Made by a program: the position numbers and the translations under genes. Of a stretch of DNA of 64,000 bases, positions 57,596-64,000 are shown one piece after another (the first letter of the stretch is position 1; every line of letters starts with the position of its first letter). Under the pieces are notes generated by a model. It was not told the origin of the DNA. It saw nothing but the letters and a program-made list of their open reading frames with translations, and did not search any database. The DNA lies in the NCBI GenBank assembly GCA_040414485.1, contig JBEDUK010000053.1, forward strand, positions 1 through 64,000, read 5' to 3'. This stretch comes from JBEDUK01 sp040414485. GTDB lineage: Bacteria > Actinomycetota > UBA4738.

Positions 57596-58399
57596 GTGAG
57601 CGCCTCGGCGTCCGCGTCCGTCTCCGTGCGGCCCGGCGCCGAGCCGTTCCGGTTCGACGGCGGACCGATCGGCGCCCTGCTTCTCCATGGATTCACCGGA
57701 TCTCCCGCGTCGATGCGCCCGTTGGGCGAGTTCCTCGGTGCGCACGGTGTCGCGGTGGCCGGTCCGCGGCTGCCGGGCCACGGCACCTCGGTGGACGACC
57801 TGGCGAACCGGACGTGGCAGGAATGGTTCGCCGAGGCCGAGGCCGCCCTCGAGGAGCTGGAGACCCGTTCGACGGCAGTGATCTGCGTCGGGATGTCCAT
57901 GGGCGGCGCGCTCGCCGCGCACATGGCGACGCGACACCACGACCGCCTGCGGGGTCTGGTCGTGATCAACCCGTACATCCACGATCCGCGCCTGGCGATC
58001 TCGCCGGTCGCCGGCGTCTTCGTCAAGAGCGTCAAGGGCGTCCTGAACGACATCAAGAGGCCCGGCCAGGACGAGATCGGATACGACCGCATCCCGACGA
58101 AGGTCCTCCCGTCGCTGAACCGGCTGCTCAAGACGGTGGTCGCGGACCTCCCACGGATCCGGCTGCCGCTGCTGGTGTTCTCCTCGCCGCAGGACCACCT
58201 GGTCAAGCCGTCGAACGCGCGTCTGTTCTTCGAGCGGGTGGCGTCGACCGACAAGGAACTGGTGCCGCTGGCGAACTCCTACCACGTGGCCACACTCGAC
58301 AACGATGCGCCACAGATCTTCGACCGCGTCCTCGGCTTCGCGGTCAGGGTGTGCTCCGGCGCGGCCGCGCCGACGTCACGCGAGCCGACCGAGCCGTGA
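57596..58399 (+). CDS. Alpha/beta hydrolase (carboxylesterase/monoacylglycerol lipase type)
   Basis: 267-aa serine hydrolase of the Est30/carboxylesterase group. LLLHGFTGSPASMRPL (oxyanion region), PRLPGHGTS, nucleophile elbow GMSMGGALA, acid in SPQDHLV and catalytic His in NSYHVATLDND are all present. No signal peptide. GTG 57596 chosen; a longer in-frame start at 57539 lies inside the upstream small gene. The stop overlaps the next gene start by 4 nt (GTGA). Confidence 0.87.
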   Translation: MSASASASVSVRPGAEPFRFDGGPIGALLLHGFTGSPASMRPLGEFLGAHGVAVAGPRLPGHGTSVDDLANRTWQEWFAEAEAALEELETRSTAVICVGMSMGGALAAHMATRHHDRLRGLVVINPYIHDPRLAISPVAGVFVKSVKGVLNDIKRPGQDEIGYDRIPTKVLPSLNRLLKTVVADLPRIRLPLLVFSSPQDHLVKPSNARLFFERVASTDKELVPLANSYHVATLDNDAPQIFDRVLGFAVRVCSGAAAPTSREPTEP

Positions 58400-59079
58400 G
58401 CGATCCGGCGCCCCCGACGCCTGCCCCGTCGCGGGAGTCCCCGCCGGGAACGGTGACGCTCTCCCGGCAGTACGGAGCGGGCGGATTGCGCATCGCCCCG
58501 GCGGTGGCCGACGCGCTCGGGTTCAGGTTCGTCGATCGCGAACTGGTCGAGATGGCCGCGCGGCAACTGGGCGTCGATCCCGAATGGGCCCGGGAGCACG
58601 ACGAACGCGTTCCCGACGTTCTGGAGAATCTCGGGAGGGCGCTGGCGGCGGCGACACCCGAATTCGGCGTCGCACCGCCGCCCATCCTGGACGACGGGGC
58701 GATGGCCGACGCGGTTCGGAACGTCATCCACTCGCTTGCGGACTCCGGCGGGTATCTGATCCTGGGTCGTGCGTCGCAGGCGGCGCTCGCCGACCGGGCG
58801 GACGTGTGCAACATCCTCCTCGTGGCGCCGATCGGCGACCGCGTGGCGCGGATCGCCAGGTCGCAGGAGGTGGGTGAGAAGGAGGCGCGCAGCCGCGTGG
58901 ATCGCGCCGACCGCGACCGTGCCGACTACGTGCGTCGATTCTACGACCGCGACATCGCCGACCCCACGCTCTACGACGTGGTGCTGAACACGTCCCGGCT
59001 GGGGCTGCGGGGCTCGGCTCGGCTCGCGGTCGCCGCCGCGCGCGCGAAGCTCGGCGCGGCGGCCTCCTCCGGATCCTGA
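58396..59079 (+). CDS. Cytidylate kinase-like protein
   Basis: 227-aa protein of the cytidylate kinase-like family (PF13189 type). TVTLSRQYGAGGLRIAPAVADAL resembles the family N-terminus, although the P-loop Gly-Lys-Ser/Thr is not present in standard form; FVDRELVE, YLILGRASQAAL, RVARIARSQ and DRDRADYVRRFYD follow. Classical Cmk has a proper P-loop, so the phosphoryl substrate is open. GTGA overlap with the esterase gene implies coupling. Confidence 0.8.
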   Translation: MSDPAPPTPAPSRESPPGTVTLSRQYGAGGLRIAPAVADALGFRFVDRELVEMAARQLGVDPEWAREHDERVPDVLENLGRALAAATPEFGVAPPPILDDGAMADAVRNVIHSLADSGGYLILGRASQAALADRADVCNILLVAPIGDRVARIARSQEVGEKEARSRVDRADRDRADYVRRFYDRDIADPTLYDVVLNTSRLGLRGSARLAVAAARAKLGAAASSGS

Positions 59080-59100
59080 CGCAGCGGGCTCGCGGCCCGG

Positions 59101-59775
59101 CTATCCGCGGAGCTCGAGGTCGACCACGACGGGCAGGTGATCCGACACGCCGGCCGCGTCGGGCCCTCCGGCCAGCCACGCGCCGCCCACCTTGACGTCC
59201 CCGCTCACGAACACGGCGTCGATGCGGTCGGTCGGTCGCTTCGCCGGATAGGTGTACCCGGGCTGCTCACCGGCCACGGCGTAGGAGTCCGTGAGGATCG
59301 ACGCGATGCTTCTGGCCGCCCGGCCGTCCGGGCCCTCGTTCAGATCCGCTCCCAGAACGAGCGGCGGCGGCAGGCCCCCGAGCCGGCCCATCAGATCGTC
59401 GGCCTGACGGCCACGCTCCCCCGCCGACAGCCCGAGGTGCGCCGACACGGCCGTCACCCGTACCCCATGTGCGGCGAGCGTGACCTGCACGAACCCGCGC
59501 CGCCGCGTCTGCCCGTCGCGCGGAAGATCCAGGACGACCCGGTCCAGCGCCTTGAGGGGCAGGGAGAACAGCACGGCATTGCGGACCCGGTTGAAGGGCC
59601 GGTGGGTCGAAACCACCTCCATCCCGGCCGCGGCCGCGAGGCGACGGACCGCCCGGAGCGATCCGCACTCCTGCACGCACACGATGTCCGGCCGGACGCG
59701 CGAGAGCGTGCCGGCGACGGTGTCCACGCCGCTACGGAGGCCGTGCACGTTGTAGGTCACGACGCGGAGCCGCAC
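59101..59775 (-). CDS. Endonuclease/exonuclease/phosphatase superfamily protein
   Basis: 224-aa EEP-fold hydrolase. Metal and catalytic residues are in RVVTYNVHGLRSG (Asn), DIVCVQECGS (Glu), VSAHLGLS (His), VLGADLNEGP (Asp-x-Asn) and GVSDHLPVVVDLEL (Asp-His). No signal peptide, so probably cytoplasmic; substrate may be DNA or a phospho-metabolite. GTG 59775 lies 8 bp after TAGCCT (59789-59784), a leaderless arrangement. Convergent with the cytidylate kinase-like gene. Confidence 0.85.
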   Translation of the reverse strand: MRLRVVTYNVHGLRSGVDTVAGTLSRVRPDIVCVQECGSLRAVRRLAAAAGMEVVSTHRPFNRVRNAVLFSLPLKALDRVVLDLPRDGQTRRRGFVQVTLAAHGVRVTAVSAHLGLSAGERGRQADDLMGRLGGLPPPLVLGADLNEGPDGRAARSIASILTDSYAVAGEQPGYTYPAKRPTDRIDAVFVSGDVKVGGAWLAGGPDAAGVSDHLPVVVDLELRG

Positions 59776-59825
59776 GGCCTCTCAGGCTATCGGGCGCGTC
59801 GAGCAAGGAGGGTTCGGCGGAGGCG

Positions 59826-61133
59826 CTACAGCACCTTGCGGAGGGCGTCCGCCAGCGAGGGCGCGCCCTGCACGTCCAGGTCGTACCGCACCCGCGTCGC
59901 CGGCTTGTCGATGCGAACCAGCGCGCGCAGGTCGATGGGCGAGGCGATCACGACGCCGTCGGCGTCGGCGCCGTTGATCATCTGCTCGAATTCGCGGAGC
60001 TGATCCTCCGAGTAGCCCATCGCCGGCAGCACCGGGCCGATGTCGTACTTCGCGTAGACGTCCTTCATCGATCCCGTGGCCAGGTGCCGGACGTCGACGA
60101 TGTCGGCGGCGCCGTGCTGGCGCGCGGCGACCACGCCGGCGCCGTACTGCATCTCGCCGTGGGTGAGGGTCGGGCCGTCCTCGATGACGACGACGCGCCT
60201 GCCCTCGATCACGCTCGGGTCCTCCACGGTGACGGGGCTCTTCGCGAGCAGGACCGTCGCCGCCGGATTCAGCTCTCGCGCCGAGGCGAGCACCGCGTCG
60301 ATCTGCTCCTGCGTGGCGGAATCGATCTTGTTGACGACCAGCACGTCGGCCATCCGGAGGTTGACCTCGCCGGGGAAGTACGTGAGCTCATGGCCGGCGC
60401 GAAGCGGGTCGACCACCGTGAGCATCACCGTCGGGCGGTAGAACGGGAAGTCGTTGTTCCCCCCGTCCCACAGCAGCACGTCGCACTCCTGCTGCGCCTG
60501 TTCGAGGATCGCGCCGTAGTCGACGCCCGCGTAGACGACGGTCCCGTTCTGCAGGTGCGGCTCGTACTCCTCGCGCTCCTCGATCGTGACGTCGGCCGCG
60601 CTGAGGTCGTCGAAGGTCTCGAACCGCTGGACCCGCTGCGCGACGAGGTCCCCGTACGGCATGGGGTGGCGGACGACCACGACGCGCTTCCCGTGCTCCT
60701 TCAGCGTCTGCACGACCGCGCGCGTCGTCTGGCTCTTGCCCGATCCCGTGCGCACGGCGCAGACGGCCACCACGGGGACGGTGGCTTGGAGCATGGTGTC
60801 GTCCGGTCCCAGCAGGACGAAGGACGCCCCCGCGGCCATCGCGGTCGCGGCGCGGTGCATCACGTATTCGTGCGCGACGTCGGAGTAGGCGAACGCGACG
60901 TCGGTCACGCCCAGTTCCTTCACGAGTCGCGGCATCTCGGATTCGTCGTAGATCTGGATGCCGTCCGGGTATCGGCCGCCGGCGAGCTCCGGCGGATAGC
61001 GCCGGTCGTTGATGAACGGGATCTGGGTCGCGGTGAACGCGACCACCTCGGCGTCGGCGTTGTCGCGATAGAACACGTTGAAGTTGTGGAAGTCGCGGCC
61101 GGCCGCGCCCATGATCAATACGCGCCGTGTCAT
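59826..61133 (-). CDS. Cyclic 2,3-diphosphoglycerate synthetase-like GTPase
   Basis: 435-aa protein similar to archaeal cyclic 2,3-diphosphoglycerate synthetase. N-terminal Rossmann-like part (RRVLIMGAAGRDFHNFNVFYRD), DVAFAYSDVAHEYVMHRA, P-loop VRTGSGKSQTTR (128-139), VLLWDGGNNDFPFY, LVVNKIDSA (NKxD) and VIEGRRVVVIEDGPTLTHGE. cDPG is a thermoprotectant in hyperthermophilic methanogens, but homologues occur in many mesophilic bacteria where the product is not established. ATG 61133 has GAGGGGG. Confidence 0.85.
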   Translation of the reverse strand: MTRRVLIMGAAGRDFHNFNVFYRDNADAEVVAFTATQIPFINDRRYPPELAGGRYPDGIQIYDESEMPRLVKELGVTDVAFAYSDVAHEYVMHRAATAMAAGASFVLLGPDDTMLQATVPVVAVCAVRTGSGKSQTTRAVVQTLKEHGKRVVVVRHPMPYGDLVAQRVQRFETFDDLSAADVTIEEREEYEPHLQNGTVVYAGVDYGAILEQAQQECDVLLWDGGNNDFPFYRPTVMLTVVDPLRAGHELTYFPGEVNLRMADVLVVNKIDSATQEQIDAVLASARELNPAATVLLAKSPVTVEDPSVIEGRRVVVIEDGPTLTHGEMQYGAGVVAARQHGAADIVDVRHLATGSMKDVYAKYDIGPVLPAMGYSEDQLREFEQMINGADADGVVIASPIDLRALVRIDKPATRVRYDLDVQGAPSLADALRKVL

Positions 61134-61218
61134 GTGGGCCCCCCTCGGTTGCCAGTACGGATGCGAACCGCCCGAGACTACGGAGGCCCCGAACGAGCGT
61201 CAAAGGTCCGCACCGGCG

Positions 61219-62418
61219 CTAGTCCGGTGGGCAGGAGGAGGCCTCGATGAGCGCCCGATCCTGCCGCGAGCTCCCGTTGTAGCCGCCGACCGCCCACGTG
61301 GTTCCCGTTTCCGGCGCGATGGCGACGCCGAAGAGCTGATTCGCCCGCGGGCTCGGGTTCTCGGATGTGGCCACCTTCCAACGCGCGCCGTTCCAGTGCA
61401 GGGCGAGCGTGCGGAACGGCTTGACGGTCCCCTGCCGGTGGCCGACCGCCCACACGTCGTCCGCGCCCGCCGCCGCGACCGACAACAGCTCGTCGAAGCC
61501 CTGGTCCGGGCTCGGCGTCGGCGTCACGGCCCACTTCCAACCGCCCCAGCGCATGGCGAGCGTGGCGGTTCCCGTGCCGGTGAGCGAGCTCCCGACCGCG
61601 ATGAGATCGCCGTCTCCGGCCGGGGTCACGGAGTACAGGAAATTGTTGCCGTCCCCGACGTTCGGGCTCGCCACCACCTTCCACTTCGAACCGTTCCAGT
61701 GCAGCACGAGCGTCTGGAACCACGGCACCGAATACACGCCGACCGCCCAGACGTCGTCGGGCGCCACCGCGGCGACGCCGTAGAGCAGATTGTCGTCGGT
61801 GCCCACACTCGGGCTCGGCACGACCTTCCAACGGGTGCCGTTCCAGTGTTCGATGAGCGTGCGCCGGGGGCCTCCGGAGTCCTGCTGGTACCCGACCGCC
61901 CACGCGTTCCCGTTCGCCGGCGCGGCGACCGACCACAGGACACTCTCCTGGTCGCCGGGGCTGGGGCTCGGGACCGCTTCCCAACGGTCGCCGGCAGGCC
62001 GCTCGATCAGCGTCTCGAACCCGGACCCGGCGTCCTGGGAGAAGCCGACCGCCCACGCGTCGCCTCCGGGGATCGACGTGAGGCCCTGCAGTGCGTTGCG
62101 GGTGTCCCCGGGGTCTTCGCTCGCGACCCTCACCCACGCGGATCCCTTTTGGCGAACCACCAGCGAGTGGTACACGTCGGCCCCGGCGTCGTACCAATCG
62201 CCGACCGCCCGGAGCGGCGTGCCCGGGTCGGCGATGACCGCGTTGAGAACGCTCGCGTCGCCGGGCGAGGGACCGCGCACGTGGCTGAACTGACCGCACT
62301 CGCCCGGTATGGCCGCGGCGGCCGGCGCAGCTGATGCTGCCGTGGACGTGATCACCGCCAGTGCCGCCAAGGGAAGGAGCGCGACGAGCGCGCGCAGCGG
62401 CCGGGTCAATCGGGACAT
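61219..62418 (-). CDS. Secreted seven-repeat beta-propeller-like protein (2)
   Basis: 399-aa paralogue of the protein at 47637. Signal peptide (about 1-32), then seven repeats with DVWAVGxY...TLxxHWNGxxWKVVxSPxxG, one repeat degenerate (LIAVGSSL). Cys41 near the mature N-terminus and Cys396 at the C-terminus bracket the repeats at nearly the same distance as in the paralogue (355 versus 357 residues), supporting a disulfide-closed ring. ATG 62418 lies 7 bp after TATCCT (62431-62426), so the mRNA is probably leaderless. No enzyme motif seen. Confidence 0.78.
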   Translation of the reverse strand: MSRLTRPLRALVALLPLAALAVITSTAASAAPAAAAIPGECGQFSHVRGPSPGDASVLNAVIADPGTPLRAVGDWYDAGADVYHSLVVRQKGSAWVRVASEDPGDTRNALQGLTSIPGGDAWAVGFSQDAGSGFETLIERPAGDRWEAVPSPSPGDQESVLWSVAAPANGNAWAVGYQQDSGGPRRTLIEHWNGTRWKVVPSPSVGTDDNLLYGVAAVAPDDVWAVGVYSVPWFQTLVLHWNGSKWKVVASPNVGDGNNFLYSVTPAGDGDLIAVGSSLTGTGTATLAMRWGGWKWAVTPTPSPDQGFDELLSVAAAGADDVWAVGHRQGTVKPFRTLALHWNGARWKVATSENPSPRANQLFGVAIAPETGTTWAVGGYNGSSRQDRALIEASSCPPD

Positions 62419-62424
62419 CGACGC

Positions 62425-62436
62425 CAGGATATCCTG
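62425..62436. promoter_or_regulatory. Palindromic divergent -10, CAGGATATCCTG
   Basis: A perfect 12-bp palindrome with TATCCT on each strand, in the 70-bp gap between the propeller gene (minus, leaderless, 7 bp to its ATG) and a glyoxalase-fold gene (plus, about 50-nt leader with a ribosome site). Confidence 0.5.
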
Positions 62437-62488
62437 CCGCGCGGAGCCACCCGTTCTTCGTCGAAGCCGAGAGCAGCCGGGAGGACTC

Positions 62489-62875
62489 ATGGAGAGCGTG
62501 ACAGGGATCGGAGGAGTCTTCTTCAAGTCGGCCGATCCGGCCGCACTGGTCGCCTGGTACCGCGACCACCTCGGGATCGAGCCCGCGTTCGACTCCGGCA
62601 CCGTGTTCAGATGGCCCTCGGCGGCGAGCAACGAATCGTCCGGGTCTACGACGTGGGCGGTCTTTCCCGCTGATTCGGACTACTTCGGTCCGCCGCCGTC
62701 GCCGTTCATGGTCAACTACCGGGTTCGCGACCTCGACGCGATGCTCGCGCAGTTGCGGGCCGCCGGCGTCCAGGTCGACGAACGGGTCGAGGAGATCGAA
62801 TTCGGCCGCTTCGGTTGGGCGGTGGATCCCGACGGGAACCGGTTCGAACTGTGGGAGCCCGCCGAGGGCCTGTGA
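62489..62875 (+). CDS. Glyoxalase/bleomycin-resistance fold (VOC) protein
   Basis: 128-aa VOC-superfamily protein with paired beta-alpha-beta modules: GIGGVFFKSADPAALVAWYRDHLGI at the start and FGRFGWAVDPDGNRFELWEP at the end, the latter with the Glu metal-ligand position. The reaction is not predictable from sequence. ATG 62489 has GGGAGG 4-9 nt upstream. Divergent from the propeller gene, convergent with an oxidoreductase gene. Confidence 0.85.
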   Translation: MESVTGIGGVFFKSADPAALVAWYRDHLGIEPAFDSGTVFRWPSAASNESSGSTTWAVFPADSDYFGPPPSPFMVNYRVRDLDAMLAQLRAAGVQVDERVEEIEFGRFGWAVDPDGNRFELWEPAEGL

Positions 62876-62896
62876 ATGAGCCCCTTCGTCGGAGGC

Positions 62897-63841
62897 TCAG
62901 CCGCCTGCGAGGTGCGGAAGGACGTGCTCCGCCACGAGCCTCCGGCGATCGGCGGGACCGGCGAGCAGCAGGATCGCCCACGTCGCTCCCGCGTCGCTGA
63001 GGGACCTCAACCACTCGACCGCACGCTCCGGTGAACCGGTGAACACGGGCGGCTCGCGGCCCTGTTGCGCGCGCTCGGCGGCGAGGCGAGCCGCGTCGGG
63101 ATCGCTCTCCCCGACCAGCACGATCCCGCCCCATGTGGCCTCGACGCGGCGCGAGGCTGTCCTTGCGGTCCCCGAAAGATCGTCAAGCAACCTTACCTTT
63201 TCGACGAAGGCGTGCAGCGGGAGACCCCAGCCGTTCCACGCGTCGCCCAGGTGGGCGGCCACGCCGATCATCCGATCCGACGTACCGCCGATCCACAGCG
63301 GCGGCCCGCCGGGGCGGACCGGGCGCGGCAGGATCGGGCCGTCCACGGGTGGCACCACCCGGCCTCCGGCGTAGGCGGCTCCGGACAGCAGCGCCCGCAC
63401 GGCCTCCACGGTCTCCGTCAGCCGTTCGGTGCGCGCCGCAGGCGATTCGACCGGGAACCCGAAGGCTTCGTGCTCGCGCTCCGAGAGGCGGTCCCCCGTT
63501 CCGAGTCCGAGGATGGCGCGCCCGCCTGTGATAGCGTCGAGGTTCGCGCCCAGCTTCGCGATCATCCCGGCCTCGCGCAGGCCCGCCCTGGTCACCAGGG
63601 CACCGACGGCGACCCGCCGCGTGATCGCGCCGGCGGCCGCAAGGGTGGTGAAGCACTCCAGGGCGGGACCGTCCGCCGGGCCGCCCACCGGCAGAAGGTG
63701 GTCCGAGGCGAAGATGCCATCGAAGCCCAGCGAATCGGCGTCGCGCGCGGCCTCGATCGGTCTGGCAGGGTCCGCCGTGAACACCGGGAGGACGAGCCCG
63801 ACCTTGGGCGACCGGCCGGCCTCCGCAGGTCGGTCAGCCAT
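62897..63841 (-). CDS. LLM-class (luciferase-like) flavin/F420 oxidoreductase
   Basis: 314-aa TIM-barrel oxidoreductase of the luciferase-like family. VGLVLPVFTADP, LGFDGIFASDHLLP, LAAAGAITRRVAVGALV, GRAILGLGTGDR, and GGPPLWIGGTSDRM are typical; actinobacterial members use F420 or FMN. ATG 63841 with GGGAGCGGA upstream is preferred over an in-frame extension. It overlaps the stop of the upstream ROK-like gene by 8 nt, so the two are co-translated. Confidence 0.87.
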   Translation of the reverse strand: MADRPAEAGRSPKVGLVLPVFTADPARPIEAARDADSLGFDGIFASDHLLPVGGPADGPALECFTTLAAAGAITRRVAVGALVTRAGLREAGMIAKLGANLDAITGGRAILGLGTGDRLSEREHEAFGFPVESPAARTERLTETVEAVRALLSGAAYAGGRVVPPVDGPILPRPVRPGGPPLWIGGTSDRMIGVAAHLGDAWNGWGLPLHAFVEKVRLLDDLSGTARTASRRVEATWGGIVLVGESDPDAARLAAERAQQGREPPVFTGSPERAVEWLRSLSDAGATWAILLLAGPADRRRLVAEHVLPHLAGG

Positions 63842-64000
63842 TCCGCTCCCGTGGAGCCGGATGCGCGGGGTCGGCCGACACGCCGAGCGCACGCGCCGCC
63901 GCACCCATCGCGCCGGCCTCATATCCCAATGCGCTCGGACGGAACGCGACGGGCGGGCGGAACGTCGGTGCCTCGATCGCCTGCTCCATCGCCCGCCTGG
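63834..64000 (-). CDS. C-terminal fragment of a ROK-family sugar kinase or regulator
   Basis: Only the last 54 codons lie in the window, ending at 63834. The visible sequence AMEQAIEAPTFRPPVAFRPSALGYEAGAMGAAARALGV resembles the C-terminus of ROK glucokinases, where a PS/ALGxxAGxxGAA segment is conserved. The gene starts beyond base 64000. Its stop overlaps the start of the LLM oxidoreductase by 8 nt. Confidence 0.5.
   Translation of the reverse strand, partial: RRAMEQAIEAPTFRPPVAFRPSALGYEAGAMGAAARALGVSADPAHPAPRERNG

Noticed and set aside
1..64000. tRNA, rRNA, CRISPR arrays, insertion sequences, prophage
   Set aside because: Looked for in intergenic gaps and repeats; gaps are too short and no typical sequence was seen.

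Overview
This window is a dense, visibly very GC-rich stretch that reads as part of an uncultured, probably deep-branching actinobacterial (Actinomycetota) chromosome. The evidence is the family mix: mraZ/rsmH, a DUF3040 protein, an imuA'-imuB-dnaE2 mutasome under an actinobacterial SOS box, a MoxR/DUF58/transglutaminase operon and a PASTA-domain kinase. Codon third positions are GC-saturated, GTG starts are common, and many genes look leaderless. I see no rRNA, tRNA, CRISPR array, insertion sequence or phage gene. Almost every base is coding, with intergenic gaps mostly under 150 bp.

Layout. 1-1446 (minus): the 5' part of a division operon (mraZ, a 42-codon membrane peptide, rsmH cut by the window edge). 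1562-7291: an HNH nuclease, the moxR/DUF58/transglutaminase operon and a MerR-like regulator. 7494-15241: DNA damage tolerance, with DUF3040, dinB and, divergently, imuA'-imuB-dnaE2 from an SOS promoter. 15256-18425: a putative PD-(D/E)xK nuclease coupled to a HAD phosphatase, an amidohydrolase and a small helical protein.

18559-37567 is the most unusual region. A sulfite oxidase family enzyme, a UDP-sulfoquinovose synthase (SQD1 type) and a DUF2304-glycosyltransferase 2 fusion sit with five long paralogous polytopic membrane proteins, one YfhO-like protein, and two tandem exported phosphoesterases. No SqdX/SQD2-type lipid sulfoquinovosyltransferase is present. I infer a surface-glycan or glycolipid assembly locus that may use sulfoquinovose, in which the polytopic proteins could be lineage-specific GT-C-like glycosyltransferases. 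I know of no description of this arrangement.

37594-43285: a lipoyl-less E2 acyltransferase and a thiamin operon controlled by a TPP riboswitch (thiG-thiH-membrane protein-thiS-thiE). 43484-48866: an MFS transporter, a four-PASTA Ser/Thr kinase, endonuclease IV and a secreted seven-repeat propeller-like protein. 48887-53660: a second sulfite-oxidase-fold enzyme, threonine aldolase, ketopantoate reductase, a GT39-like protein and a small secreted protein. 53765-59775: phosphofructokinase (PPi-type signature), glycerol kinase, a lipid acyltransferase, an esterase, a cytidylate-kinase-like protein and an EEP hydrolase. 59826-64000: a cyclic 2,3-diphosphoglycerate synthetase-like GTPase, a second propeller protein, a glyoxalase-fold protein, an F420/FMN oxidoreductase and a ROK-family C-terminus cut by the window edge.

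Two regulatory themes recur. A TANNNT-like -10 element lies only 7-11 bp before many start codons, implying leaderless mRNAs. In about half of the divergent gene pairs one symmetric -10 appears to serve both directions.
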